The notes under the pieces: model-generated
Databases searched by the model: none
Seen by the model: only the letters and a program-made list of their open reading frames with translations
Told to the model about the DNA's origin: nothing
Translations under genes and position numbers: made by a program
Part shown: in pieces, positions 1 to 12,897 of the stretch
Position numbering within the stretch: the stretch's first letter is position 1
Layout of the letters: every line of letters starts with the position of its first letter
Source of the DNA: Endocalyx cinctus
Lineage: Eukaryota > Ascomycota > Sordariomycetes > Amphisphaeriales > Apiosporaceae
Length of the DNA: 64,000 nt
NCBI GenBank assembly: GCA_001600455.1
Contig: BCKC01000002.1
Coordinates: 1,674,001-1,738,000, forward strand
Direction of reading: 5' to 3'

Positions 1-969
1 CGCTGCAACTTCCGAAAAATTGCACACGCTGTCTGGCCGGAAGACATTTTTCACTTCGTGTGTCTTGTTGTCTTGCAATGCTGCCTTTCTCTGCCCTTCG
101 CGGCTGTCGCGATCGGCCACGGCCACAGGAATGCCATGTCGGGTTCGTCTCTTGCTTTCTCCTCTCATCGGAACGCTTTCTAGGCGGTGTTTGTGGCCGA
201 CTTTTTTTAATTCCCTGAAATCGGGTCGACTGGCAGCCTCCGTCTCCCGCTTCCATGCTCTCACATCCTTCCTCGTTACCCTAAGGGCATCGAGCACCTT
301 ATCACTCATTTCTTCACATTTCGCCGCACGCGACTCTCCAAGGTGGTAAATCCACTTGTCAAGAACACGGTATAATCGAGGAGGATAATCGCTCCCACGT
401 CTCTCTTTTCTGTTCAGAACAAGTGCCCTTAAGTCCCCTAGGAACTCCGCATCGGCGCCGATACGAGCTAGAATACATGCTTCACAGCCAGACTGAACAA
501 AGGCCACATGCTCCTTGGCGGGTGCAGCGCCGTAGCATGCAAGATACAGGTCTGTTGGCGTCCAAAGTGCAGCCATGGAGTCTAACCGACTCACAAGCGC
601 GGATAATGTAGGATTACCTAACGTGCCCTTCCAGGAACGCAACGGATCACTATGTACAGTCGCTTCATAGGCTACTAAGAGGAAAATACGCCTCATCAGA
701 AATGGATTGAGGGGGTGATGCGTCGAGCATAGGACAGATTTTGGTTCAATACTATCGGGGTCCAAGGCATCATTGACCTTATTGAATAGTCGTTTGAATA
801 TATTCTTCGGTCTCAATAATGCTTTTGGTAGCTCGTCCATCTTCTCTTCTTGGCGACGAAGCCATTTTGCTGAAGGGATCGCAACGCCATACTCGGGTCG
901 TCGACAGAGTAATCTTGCCAGGCGGTCAATTTCTGACTTTGTAAGAAGTTTGATGCTATTCTCACTCAT
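1..969 (-). CDS. Uncharacterised fungal protein, 5' part, runs off left edge
   Basis: The reverse strand is open from an ATG at 969 down to base 1 without a stop: 323 codons, so the 3' end lies outside the window. The protein starts MSENSIKLLTKSEIDRLARL. It is mostly charged and helical, with a central segment reading QSGCEACILARIGADAEFLG (about residues 178-197) whose C-x2-C is a conspicuous feature. I have the impression of this Cys-containing patch from many uncharacterised fungal proteins but cannot name a domain. The C-terminal visible part (about 260-323) is rich in Arg, Lys, Asp and Glu and looks disordered. No intron is needed. No signal peptide or membrane segment is visible. The start is the first ATG after in-frame stops. 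Function unknown. Confidence 0.75.
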   Translation of the reverse strand, partial: MSENSIKLLTKSEIDRLARLLCRRPEYGVAIPSAKWLRRQEEKMDELPKALLRPKNIFKRLFNKVNDALDPDSIEPKSVLCSTHHPLNPFLMRRIFLLVAYEATVHSDPLRSWKGTLGNPTLSALVSRLDSMAALWTPTDLYLACYGAAPAKEHVAFVQSGCEACILARIGADAEFLGDLRALVLNRKERRGSDYPPRLYRVLDKWIYHLGESRAAKCEEMSDKVLDALRVTRKDVRAWKRETEAASRPDFRELKKVGHKHRLESVPMRGESKRRTRHGIPVAVADRDSREGQRKAALQDNKTHEVKNVFRPDSVCNFSEVAA

Positions 970-1904
970 AGTTTATATTAAACAGTAGTCTCAAAAGTCA
1001 AATATTAGTGGGTGGTAATCACTCTTTCGGGATTGAATCGTTCTATCAGATCGAAACTGTTCCAGACAGTCATTTAATGTAAAAAGTAAATCAAACATTC
1101 GACTTGAACGAGGGAAGGGTAAAATATCAAGCTCGATCGCAAGGCGTCAATGAAATCACAGGTCTTTTTTGTTCTTTCAATCGATCTTTCTTTTGCACAC
1201 GAGTAGACAAGGAAGAACAAGGTTGTATTTAGATATCAACCGGTTCGTTTCGATACGTTCAAGGGATTCGACTGGAAGCGTCTTTGTCCTCGGCCGTGAG
1301 GGTGGTGGATTGTTGAACACCTAGACAAAGGCATTATTTTAACAGCTCTACCACGGCATCGAAGTTCTCAGGACATTGTTTCGGCAATTCTGCAAGCTCT
1401 AAGTGAAAGAGATGTCAGGGAATATGCTAAGTGAGATTAGGAAGACGTACCTAGGTATTATCATACCAAGAATCTTGTTCGAACGAGGGAGGTCCGTCCG
1501 CGTTTCTATTTGTCAGTATTGAGGGAGTTTCAAGGACGTGATAGATATTTGGAGATCATCGTTCAAGGGAAACCAATTTGTTATCAGCTCTGTTACCGTC
1601 CAAGGTATTGGGGTTTTTATATATTGAGAAATGGTCGCATGATGCCCCGTCTTAATTTTCTCGGGTTTGTAGACATATACGCTACGGAAGTTTTGTGAGG
1701 ACGCTTAAAAATAACCGTACGATGCTGGCCAGAAACACCCGTCGACTCCTTCGGCAGATTAAACTGCACATGCACAACCCTTCCTAATATTATGAACGCA
1801 ATCCGTGAATCATGAACTTATATCCTTCCCATCCGATATTTCCACAGTCTTGTGAAGGTATCCATGCTAATTTGTAAGTGAAAATGAAATGAAATGTATA
1901 CATC
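970..1904. other. Intergenic spacer
   Basis: About 0.9 kb between the 5' end of the uncharacterised gene and the stop codon of the LAMMER kinase gene. It should hold the promoter of the first and the 3' UTR of the second. I see no convincing ORF or RNA gene. Confidence 0.6.
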
Positions 1905-4366
1905 CTATACAGGGACAGGAACTCGAGAAGTGTGGTACTCGTGTTCTCTCATACGCTCTAAGCGGATCTTGGCAGCCTCAGTACCGTCATCGGGAATCGC
2001 TGGCTCACGGAACCAAGGATGCTCCAAAGCCTGCCGCGCAGTAATCCGCTTCGCCGGGTCGTATACAAAGATCTTTTGTAGAAGATCCAAGAAAGACCGA
2101 AGGAATGGACTAGTAGCGGGTATAATTTCCTGTCCGATGGTGTCAGTAAGTCATCTTGATAAAAATTATGTAATTAAAACCTACACATAGGCGTTTCATG
2201 TTTCTTACGAACCGCCGCGAGGCTCGCGTTGTTTCGGTGGTGGGATAATCCAATCTCAGTCGTTTGAAATACCTGAAGGACTGGTAAGCAGAATGTAAAT
2301 TATAGGGGATGTTGCAATCATACTTGGAAGCAGGATTTCCACCACTGCGCGTAGCCATCTTGTTTACGGCTTGCACAAGGTGAGTGTCAATTCGGCTGTC
2401 ACACACGTTCTCCATCATGGCCAAGTGCTCAAGATTATCATGCGTCTGGAATAGAGCATCGCCGGTAAAGAACTCCACCAAGATGCATCCAATGCTCCAT
2501 ATATCACACGGAAATGACCAGCCTAGGCCAAGAATAATCTCTGGTGCACGGTAGTGCCGTGTGGAAACAACAGCTGAGTGGTACTCATCCTGAAATGTGG
2601 CCGATCCAAAATCAATCAGCCTTATCTCGGTATCTAGCAGAACCTTTCGTTGGCTGGCTTGTCGGCTTACGCCATTAGCTGAAGGGATCCGACGGTTGTA
2701 GGTGAAAGTTTGGTAAGCACTATCGCATAAAAGGATATTCTCCGGCTTCAAGTCGGTGTGGATAAGATTTAGATCGTGTAGAACTGCCTGTGGTTAGTAA
2801 AAAACAGATGAGTTGAAGCAAAGGGCTCAACTACTCACAGGCCACACTAGTAAACAGCTGACGAGCAAAGCTCTGAATCTGACTGTTAGGAAAGGGCACG
2901 AAATTGTTACTTTTCAGAAAGTCGAAAACGCTTGAGCCGAGTAGGTCCATCACAATACAGATGTGACCACGAAAATCGAAACAATCTCGCAAATGTATGC
3001 ATCGGTTACGATTCTCCTCGTCGTTCGCCTTGAGCGTTTGAAGGACTCGTAACTCAATTCTGGACGCATCTCGGTATTTCTGTACTGCTCTTATAATTTT
3101 TATCGCGACAAGCTTGTTTCTCTTTCGGTCTCGGGCCTGGACAACCTTGCCAAATGTGCCTTGTCCGAGTAGTTTCATCATTTGATCTATCGGTATGTTA
3201 GTTTATAATTTCAACAGACAGCCAGATCAATCAAGGCAATTGAGACTTACACTGAGATGTGAGGTCGGCGTCGGGGACCACTATGTAGTGACCGTCATCA
3301 TCATCAACTTTGACGTCGCTTCGATGCGATCGCTAAGAAACACGCTAGTCAATACATCATCAATAATATAGGATAAAGGAGATGTTCTTACGTCAGTAAC
3401 TGGTCGAACATGAACCTCGCCTGCTTTTTTCACAGGCTTTTGAGGAGGCCGATAACTGATGAACGCGTCGCCGAGTACCTCAACCTCTCGTCTTTTTGTC
3501 TCTTGAGCAATCTGTTGCCGGGTCCGTTTCCGCTTTTGGCCGACATCATTCGCTTCGTAATCGTATTGGCCGTTGGAGGATAAAGAACCGAGTGAGGTAG
3601 CGGCCGTCATATGACCAGACGTGGTGCGATCGGTTGAAGTGGACCCACTGTTAGAGGTGTAAGTACGAGAGCTGTTCCCATTCACACTGCCCTTATAAAG
3701 CCCGTCGTATAGCGACTCATCCTCTTTCCTACGCCTCTTCGCGATGTGAGCGACGGGTTGTTCGTTTGCCACCGTGTTGGCTTTGTGGCCATTGTTTTGT
3801 GATCTTGATGAGACGGCAGTGGTGGGTCGGACATTTGGCTCTGGTGAGTCGTCATCTATGACAATAATTTCTTTAGGTAGACCATTCTTATAAAAACTAT
3901 TCCAATCGGGTTCTCTTGATCTCCGACGTTTTCTCGGATGGCTGTCTCCATATGTTTGGGTAGTAGATGAAGCCGAAGGAGGCATATTATTTGTGTGATT
4001 GGTGTCAATTCGAGGCGTTGAATTTGTACTTGCAGAATCGTGAGTAGTCGGTCGTACAGAAGCCACGGAAGCGGTTACTCCATTGGTTTGATGATGGCCG
4101 TTAATATTTCCAGCATATGTCGAATTATTTGAGTAGGTCGACGGTGCAGGTGCGTGATGTCGATTGGATACAGGAGCGGTCGAAGCAGTTGAGGCTGGCG
4201 TGGGAAGTATGGGGTGTCCTGGTGTAGTAGATGTAGCGCCAGATCGATACGAAGAACCGGTATTTTGTATATGAGAATATGAAGTGTAATGAGGATTGTG
4301 ATGGGAATGATGATGATGGCGATAATGTGGTGGGAGAGTGGCAGTAGCGGTGGTAGGTGTTGACAT
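1905..4366 (-). CDS. LAMMER-family dual-specificity protein kinase (Lkh1/LkhA/Kns1-like)
   Basis: Five exons on the minus strand: 4366-3392, 3332-3251, 3186-2839, 2783-2185 and 2129-1905. They sum to 2229 nt (742 aa) with all phases consistent. Residues 1-325 are a low-complexity, His/Ser/Thr/Asn-rich tail with basic patches ([10 protein letters not shown]), as in fungal LAMMER kinases. The catalytic domain begins after [19 protein letters not shown]: Gly-rich loop [16 protein letters not shown] lysine, [10 protein letters not shown] catalytic loop, [14 protein letters not shown] activation segment, and the family signature EHLAMM. The signature continues as ENV rather than the usual ERI. The domain ends HPWFREP. 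The family phosphorylates SR-type splicing factors and, in fungi, affects cell cycle, hyphal growth and sexual development; expected nuclear or cytoplasmic. Exon 4 uses a GCAG acceptor at 2784 rather than the CACAG just upstream, which would break the frame. Confidence 0.95.
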
Positions 4367-4475
4367 TGTTAAGAAATGACAGTGACGGCAGAGACTAATT
4401 TACTAGTGGTAGTCGTCGAATATGTGGGAGGAAAACAGCAATAATAAGTGGTAGTAAGAAAGCCACGCCAGGATC

Positions 4476-4505
4476 GATAGATTTTTCCTTGTCGGAAAAT
4501 CTATC
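4476..4505. other. Short inverted repeat upstream of the LAMMER kinase
   Basis: GATAGATTTTTCC and GGAAAATCTATC are inverted around a 5-nt loop about 110 bp upstream of the kinase start codon, with a one-base difference in the T/A run. It would form a 12-bp hairpin if it lies in the 5' UTR. Any role is inference. Confidence 0.5.
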
Positions 4506-7500
4506 ACACTTGCTAAGACTGAACTTAAATTGGGGGGGCCCAATCGAGTTATTCGGCGTAGCGTAGGCGCTATATTCAGAATTTTGCTGCGATCTTATTG
4601 TCGATTTAGGCGGGTGATACTAGCTGAAGATTATTGTATACTGGGTAATTCCACTGAAATATTTGAAGATTTGGGGGGGAAATATGTCCAGAGAGTATGT
4701 TTCGGGCGATGGTGATTAGGAATGTAGCCTATAAATTCAAGTTATAGGTACTTTTGTCGAAAATAGTAGGTAATCCTTCGAATTTATGGGCCCCAGTCTA
4801 CCAGTTACAGAGGTAAGTAGGTGACGGATTTAGAAGTCGAATCCAGTAAAACGTTATGGAGATGTTTTTAAACAACAAAATAGCAGTCGAACAAAGTGAA
4901 CTGAAAATTGTTTGGTGTTTGTGAATAATTTTCAAATCACGTCTCTTTTTCTTCTTCGTAATTTTATTATTTCCTTCCCTTGCTCTGTTTTTTTTTTTTG
5001 TTTCTTCCCAATTTGTGGGTTTGAACGTTGTTACCCAACGTTTTTATTCGAGTAGTTTTTTTAGGTGGTCGATTCGCTAAGGTATTTAAATCGCGGTCTA
5101 GGGTGGGACAAATAGTCGCCCTTGTAGAATGTCGATTTTGGCGGCAGAATTGACAATGTGGAGGAATTGATACAATTAAAAGAGCAAGAAAGAAGTTGCC
5201 TTTCTTTGGGAGGGATGAATAATTGTACGTTCTCAAGAAACAGCCTGGCTGGTTTGGCTAAGAGGGAGAGAGAAGGAGGGGGAAAAAACACAAATGATGT
5301 TTCTTGTCTTCGTAGTTCACTTTCTCAAATTTTGGTTTGAGATTAGGTGCTTTTCAAAAGTGTACCAAAATCTGAGGCACTTAGGGGAAGGACATGATAT
5401 TCCGAATGTTTGCGTTCAATGAAGCTAAGAGGACTGGCCTACAGGCCGAAAATAATAACATGGGCGTATCAGGGTTTGTGAACACGACAACTGAGTATAA
5501 TGAAGACGTAAAGAATATAACTTTTGTGTCATAAGCGAAGTCGAGGAGGGGTTAAATCTGAATATCGTTGTTCTGGTGAGGTTAGAGAACGTTCAATCAC
5601 TCTTCGTTGGCATCACCGTAATGGCTCGTTTTTCGGCTTCCAGGTTTAGTTCCGGGAGTAATTATAAGAACCACTACCGAACATACTGTGTAATACCTAC
5701 TAAGTAATAGAGCCACTGAAAACTTTGTTAAGTGCTCACTAAAGGACTTGAGTATAGCCTGTTCAGAGGCTAGTAGGGAGAGAGAAAATACAGTATATTT
5801 TATATTATAAGAACTGTAAGCGTATTAAAATGTACTTTAGCAGTTTCCAACCATTCACTGAATCAGTCATTTTCTGGTACACTCTAATAAAACAGCCAAC
5901 AACGTACTATTACCCATCTTGGGAGGCAAAGTCATTTTATTATTAGATATTGATTGAATAAGCCCTTTTCCCCATGTCTACTTGGTACTCAAAACGTTCA
6001 TTTCAGATTATCTGGGTCGTGTTCCTTCTTGAGGAGCTGAATCTTCCTCTCCATAAGTAAGTATGTATGGGGATCATTAAAATCGGTCGTGGAAACATGA
6101 ACACTTTCACGTTTATACAGTGTCCAAGCTACGTAGTATACGGCTTAATTGCACGCTAACTGCTTCGTACCTCCTTCCATATTGCTTTTCACAGTACTAT
6201 ACTTAGAATTTTACTCGCTGGCTCATTCTAGCTGGGAGAAAAACCCGCCCGGCTGAAGATATAGAAACTAACTCTGATAGAGGGCATATTAGTACTGAGT
6301 ATAACGAGAAATTCGAAACCCAGACTTCATACTAGACTTTTATTCAGGAAAAAGGGGTGAATAGGATGTGAAGACGGAGGCAAATATCATGTACTTACTG
6401 TAGGTACTACAGTACTGTATGTAAGTATTTACAGTACGAACGTAGGAATGAGGAGGGGTTGGCCGGCGAGCTACTGCAAGTGATGCCTCTAATGCTGCAC
6501 ATCTGACGAATCCAAGCCACTACCCATTATACCAGTAATCATTATCCATTTAGCACAGAACTCCAGGTGGCATAGTACTCGCATCGCGTATCTTATTCTA
6601 TGACGACCCCTAGAATTCATTATAAGCAACATATTCATAATATATGTTCTTCATAGAGATTTTGTTTTTTTGTTCCCTCTCCTTCGTGAATCTTATGAAG
6701 TGAGTACCCTAACCACGTAATCTGAATAATAGCTAATAATAATAATAATAGACGTAATCACTAAGCCTTTAAGGAATGTCAGGACCGTATCAGAGCATAG
6801 TTTTCCGGATATGACGAGGCCAGGGCACTGACGCAACCAGAAGGGATTTCTGGAAACAATGATGGAACCCCATACATGGTGTAGTAGTATAGATAGTTTT
6901 TTTTTTTTTTTTTGTCCCTTGCCTCTAGACAATAATGTTCCCCAAATAGGATACTAACCAGAGCCAGGCCGCTTTTAGCCTCTGCTCGACTTGAGGTAGG
7001 CTTGAACTATAAGCCCGACTTTTTATTCACATCGCATAACTCAAAATGATATCTACACCGTTTGTGAATTTTACCGTAATAAACAGATCGTAGTTATTTA
7101 TGTTAACTACCCAGGCAGTAATGTAAACGGTTTTATTGGTTATTCAAGATACTTACAGAGCAATGCAATATAAATATAAAGATCCAATATATATATCGGG
7201 TATATATAGATAGAGAGAGAATTATCGATTTCCTTGAACTGAATATTTACAATATCTTTACTATGAACAAGATCTCAGGGCTCCGGTCTTTAAGAGAAGT
7301 AGTAATAGGAAGTTAAAAGCTACCTATTACAAAAACGAGCAACACAACACTGGAAGAAGTTAAAAAGATGCGGGAAAAAAAAGCATATTTCCAAGGTTAT
7401 AATATTTAATTGGACAACTTAACGCGCAAGCCTTTACATAATACGACGTAGTTCATAGCATCTCAAAATTCATTACAGTCTATTATGCTCCGTTTCTGCA

Positions 7501-7740
7501 GGGTGTTCTAGGGGGCCTGTTGTCTCCTTTTCGCACACACTGCTTGTGCTAATCTAGTTAATAGTACGACTATCGTTCAATAAACACATTGTTTCCCAAT
7601 CGTTCGTTATATATTGGATCTGAGAACTTCGTCAAAAAGCTTTCAAGTCCTTTGACGCAGACCTAAATATGTCCTTGGACGACCTCAGGGACATCCTAAT
7701 ACTCATCTTTCATACGGCACCATTTCAGAACGGTCGACCT

Positions 7741-7766
7741 TGTATACCGATATTGTATACCGATAT
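7741..7766. repeat. Tandem 13-mer, two copies
   Basis: TGTATACCGATAT occurs twice back to back, followed by a partial third copy (TGTA). Intergenic. Confidence 0.85.
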
Positions 7767-10286
7767 TGTAGGGGCCATCTTTTAAGCTTAGCTCAAGCGG
7801 ACGTACCAATCAACTCACAAACTATATTCTGAAAGGTGTATTATGTGGCCTGACGATCTTGCGTGACAATGACTTGGTCCACGTGGATAGCACAAGCTCA
7901 TTTCAATTCTCAGAAACTTAAAGCGTCTATATCTTTCAATATATCAAACTGAACAACACCTTAATCGATCGAGAGAAGACTTGTTGTACAGAGGTATAAC
8001 GTGTCCAACTAGCAGACTTGGAAGATTCTGCATATGCCCCTCTTGGTGGCGACATCGATGGAAAACAAGTAGGTAATCGAGTGTTGTGAAGTCTCGAAGC
8101 CCGTACTTCGGGATCCGTGGAAGATATCTCTGGCATGTTTGCCTTTAGAATATCAATAAGAATTTCTACCTGCTTTTCAGCTCGAGAACAAATCAACTAC
8201 TTATAGATTAGAAAAGAATATAAGCTGCCGTTTTAGCAGATGTGCTAGAGCGCCGATACCTTATTTCGTTGGCGAAGAGGTACTCGGTTCATTTCTGAAG
8301 TACCTCACGTAGGCTAGTCTTAATTATTAAAAAAAAAAAACGTCTCAATCAGTCTCGGTATGGGAAGATGCTAGCCTAGACAAGAAATATTGTGGGAGAT
8401 TTGACTTGTTTTGATCCGGCGATTATACTACCGCGCGAGAAACCTTAGGTTAGACATCGTATATGGACGTCTAAGTCAGCTGTCTGGATATCTAAAGCAC
8501 TGCGTGAGTACTGCGGCATAGACTTGAAGGATTTTGGCAAAACCAGAGCAAGAGGATGCTTAACACGGAGGGGTTAGGCCCAACATGATTGCGTCGTATC
8601 AGGATTGTCCACCTTTGGCCTTGTGGGAGCGCTCATATTAGGAATTGGAGACACAAGTTTGAAGTAATTCTTTTTAAGCAGTCCAAGCTAAATTTAAGAC
8701 TTAAAAAATCGTGCATGGAGTTTTCATAAGAACCAGTGATGTAATTGGTCGCACCATCTGAGATGCTTCGACCGCAGTCCAATATTGGGGAATTGAATTA
8801 TATACGGAATACTACGAAGTATCCCTATATGAACTTTACCGTATTGTTTTCTTTCCAATTCCGTTTTCTTTTGCATAACTTGTGGTTAGAAATATGCATA
8901 ATTTTAATAGCCCGGAAGACATGGATACTAATTGGCTGAATCTAGTCTAGACAAAAGCAGCGAAGACGCTATACCCAATCCGTCTAAGCTATTTTCGCAC
9001 TCAATCAACAGGAACATCATCGCCCTAACAATAAGAATGTGATGCAAGCCAGAAACCCGCAATTGTATCACGTAGCACCAACTTCCTCTTCAGATACATA
9101 ATTTATTATCTTCCTTAACAAAGGTAATAAGACATTTCTTCACATGTTTACCGATTATCTCGTGATTTTATTGTAAAGACCAAGTTTTTTACCTATGCGT
9201 AATAGATAAATCATTTCGGATCAACGCGACCAGGAAAATACCAAACTTTGCCGGACACAGGCGGAAAATTCACAGAAAAGATGGCGTGTCGTCAGGTTAA
9301 TATCGGTTGCTATATGGATACCAGATAATTTTTATGTCAAGTGGATGTGATGAATTGATCCGATAGGGGTCGCCTACTGGATCGAGACTCGTTTAAACCC
9401 AAGAGGGGAGGGAGGGGGGACAACAACTCGACTAGGTAATTGGGACCCTGAGAACCAAACAGTACACTACCTCCACTACAGCTGTGATAACAGACACACT
9501 GTCAGACTGTCTCCCTAAAGAGCGTAGTTGTACGGTAAATTCGGACTGCTAGACTGGATGGATGGATGGATGTAATTCTTGGTCGTCATGGTGGCAACTC
9601 GCCTGACGACCCGATAAAATAGTACCAAGTACAGTAGTAATGGCAAACGAGCTCCACAGCACAAAAAAAAGAAAAAGAAAAAAGAGGGAGACCAGTCGGT
9701 CGCCAATTATACTTACATTGTCATCTTCGTCTTACCAGGCTTATCTTCCTGGTAGTCAGGTTTTTTTTGTCGTATCCAGGCACAGACATTTAATGGATAT
9801 CTTCCAAGGCGAAAGAGGCGTACACAGTAAACATGAACAAATAAAATAATTATCACAATGAATTCGTTTTCTTTTTTTAATGCCTTGATATCAACAACTA
9901 TCCTCTTATCTTATATGTAAGTTAAACGAGACAAGTCGGCATCTCCAACTAAAATATAAAATATCACAAAACCGGCATTCCTATCCAGGCACTTTCTTGA
10001 CCGACTTGATCCTTCCTAACTGAAAAGTAGTAGGTAGTAATAAATGATGACGGAATAATGGCCCATTTAAAACCCATCCATCACCCATAACCCCCCGCCT
10101 GGATAAAATCGGGGTCGAACACGAATGGGGAAAAGAAGTGCATTCATTCATTTGCTGGTTTCTGATTATATTATTTATTCCCTAAATTCATCTGTGACAA
10201 GGTTACACTATTTACAACGTGATTGTTCTACAACATTAGATGTTTTCTGATATATCCATACAACTACATTTCCTACTTTTCCTCTG

Positions 10287-10295
10287 TACTCCGTA
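10287..10295. other. Recurrent 9-mer TACTCCGTA (first of eight)
   Basis: Exact copies on either strand, found by eye, at 10287, 12576, 24946, 25474, 27669, 30868, 37766 and 48707. All lie in intergenic DNA. About 0.5 copies would be expected by chance for random sequence of this length. Confidence 0.7.
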
Positions 10296-10849
10296 CACTA
10301 CAGTATTGTGTAGTGTAGTTTTAGCCTCGTCAGATCCTATCACCCTTATCATCACCGCCTACATCATAAGCCCAGGGTTCTAATTTCGCCCTGCTGACCC
10401 AAAAAGGTACAATAATCAAACGGAATACAGCGTAGTTAATATTGGTATACAGTACAGCGATTTTTGCTCACTACGTCAACATGCGAGCACGAAACATCTC
10501 ATACACATAGTGGACTCATAATAAGCGAACTTCGGAGGCAGTTCCGAACACATCATTAGCTACCTACGAGGTCGCTCTACAAAGATCGCGGCAAATGAAT
10601 TTCATTCTGAGTACTTGGGGGTTGGGTTATATTCTCTCGATCTAGTCCAAGCCATAGATTTTCAAAAGCTTATATCCATGGATCTTACAGGGTATTCTTG
10701 AATTGTTATATCACCTGGTATTATCTACGTATTTCGAAATAGGAGAGTTTACTGGTTCATCTTTTGAGCTGGTTAAACAAAATGCTGCACCATCGATGAA
10801 ACCATATTAGAAAAACGCCCTGAACAGATCATCCAGCTTTCGCAAGAAA

Positions 10850-11880
10850 CTGACCACTCAACCCCATTGCTTTCTCCCCTTTTCCCTAGTGAAGCATGTG
10901 GCTTGAATTGCGAAGTGCCACCCATTTAAACCGAGGGGAATTCCCTTGAACGAAGGTTCGATGCACGAGTCCTGAAGGTCATCATATGCGGAATTAATTA
11001 ATAGTATCGGTGCACCAGTCTTTTTTTTTTCGCCTCGTCTCTCATGCTCCAAATTCTTCAAATTTACCCTTGACGGTAAATTTGGAAAGACCTGAACTAC
11101 ACGTGACTGTAAATACACTCCAATAAAGCCACATGTTTCGCTTTAGGTCCGGCCTCTTTATCGGCTGAGAAACAAATCGTATCAGTTGTCAAGTCTGATG
11201 GAGGATCTTCTTTAAGATGAACGAATCCCGTCTCGATGCTCACCCGCATCGGGTTGATTCGACAGAGGTATCTTCTGTAAAACACCGCAGACGGATTTTC
11301 GAATCAGGACTTCCGAAATCACCCTTGCGTTCGCAGTCCTCGACAGTATTCCTAACGTCCCCGGATAACCGAGCGAGCAGGTTATTGGCAACCTTCTGCA
11401 TATAGGGGAAAGCTAGCCGGCGCGCCAGTCAAGATGGGCTTCCCACAAGCCAACCAGTCCCGGGACCGCATAATACCTATCAAGGATACCTCCCCCAACG
11501 TTGCCCAAAAAGAAAGAAGCCTTGCTCGCTTAGGCGGAGGTGGTCAATCGGCTTATCCAGCTCCTTCACGGGGAAGCCGATTGCCCGGAAGATTCATCGT
11601 CGAGTCTATCTTGGAAATATGTAGAGCAACTAGAGCCCGCTTGATCGTAAAGTACGATAGGGATACCTTGCTAATAATCATGTACATCGTAAAGGGTGAC
11701 GAGTATTCACGACAAGCCCAGATTCTATCTTACCCGTAGTCTTGTACCATGTCTTGGGTGGCAAACCAGCACCAAGCTCTTCCCACCCAAACTTGTCTTC
11801 TTTGGCTGGCTTTGCTTGCATGTCACTGTTCCCTACCTTAAGTAAGCAAACGTTGGGTTTCTCATTCATTGTAGCTTAGA
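10850..11880 (-). pseudogene. Possible decayed protein-coding fragment
   Basis: This stretch is visibly GC-richer than its surroundings and has protein-like minus-strand segments in several frames. From ATG 11869 the reading includes GWEELGAGLPPKTWYKTTG, which faintly resembles the N-terminal tail of fungal sugar transporters, and then meets a GTAAGA donor. Downstream, segments such as GFPVKELDKPIDHLRLSEQG and RALVALHISKIDSTMNLPG lie in different frames and are broken by stops. No single spliced model restores one frame. It may equally be chance, or one or two rapidly evolving small genes. Confidence 0.25.
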
Positions 11881-12897
11881 ATATCGGAATATGTGTGTCA
11901 ACTCTAGGCTCTTTTCAACAGCGCATGGTATCCAAATTTAGTACTTGTACAGCAAGCAGTAGTCACGCAGTTGGAAACATGGGAGTGGTAGCGCTATCGC
12001 TGGAAGGACCTCTGTGATTCATGCTGCATATCGATTATACGTGTATGACCTAGCAAAAGGGAATGCATATTGGCGTCGTACAATGAATCCAGTTCTGCGA
12101 CTGTAGGAAAAATCAAACCAACATGCTCCATTACCGGTCATTGATACAAACTAGACACCGTATTTCGCTTCAAAGTTGGATGGGTGAGTAATAATGACCA
12201 GAACGTTACAACAGGGTACAGAATCCTAGCTGAAGGGACCCTAGAGGCTTTCCCCGGCAATCATAAAAATACGCGTAAAAGGCTCTCTTGGGCTGTGGGG
12301 CAGTACTATCTTCAGTACTTAAGTACTTAATTATTATTATTATTTTGGAGTATGCCTTACTACACTGAAAGTATAGGGAGAACAGGTGCTAACTTAGCAG
12401 CTTAGCTACCTACTTTAAGCATCCATCCATATTCTAGCTTCTTTTCCCTTTAGACATCGTACCTGCATTAGGTAAGTGTTGATTGATTTCAATACCCTTA
12501 GGAACTGATATATCAACTTGTCCATATTGTAAAGTGTCTTACCAACTATACAAAGATTTCTATCTAGTAGGTCTTTACTCCGTACTTACATCCACATAAT
12601 CAATCTCGTCCATTTCGCAAGGGTAAAGAAAGATAATGGCGGGGCATTGAAAATAGGTCTTGAGAAAAAATTATGGTTCCGAGATCGGTCCACTTTAAAC
12701 ATCCCTTCAGCGTTCTCACCGCTTGAAGACTAACAATAATTCTTGGAGGTAGCTCATCACGAGGCCAAATCGAATTTTCGCACGGGCCGATGTCATAGAC
12801 GATTAATCATTCCACCGGTCCATAGTAATTGCCTCCCTCGGTGGTGGTGGTAGTGGTTGAGAGTGGTTGGCACCTAACCCCTCCTCCAAACAAAGAA

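Larger units (their letters stand above)
4367..12897. other. Gene-poor intergenic region, about 8.5 kb
   Basis: AT-rich DNA with short ORFs in all frames that lack codon structure. It contains a 30-nt hairpin at 4476-4505, A/T and AAT microsatellites (about 6737, 6900, 12330), a tandem 13-mer at 7741-7766, two TACTCCGTA motifs (10287, 12576) and a GC-richer patch at about 10.85-11.88 kb that may be a decayed gene. The ORF at 7936-8196 (-) has no recognisable domain. Confidence 0.6.

Noticed and set aside
7936..8196. Minus-strand ORF of 86 codons in the first gene-poor region
   Set aside because: Isolated, AT-rich, without a domain or splice extension.
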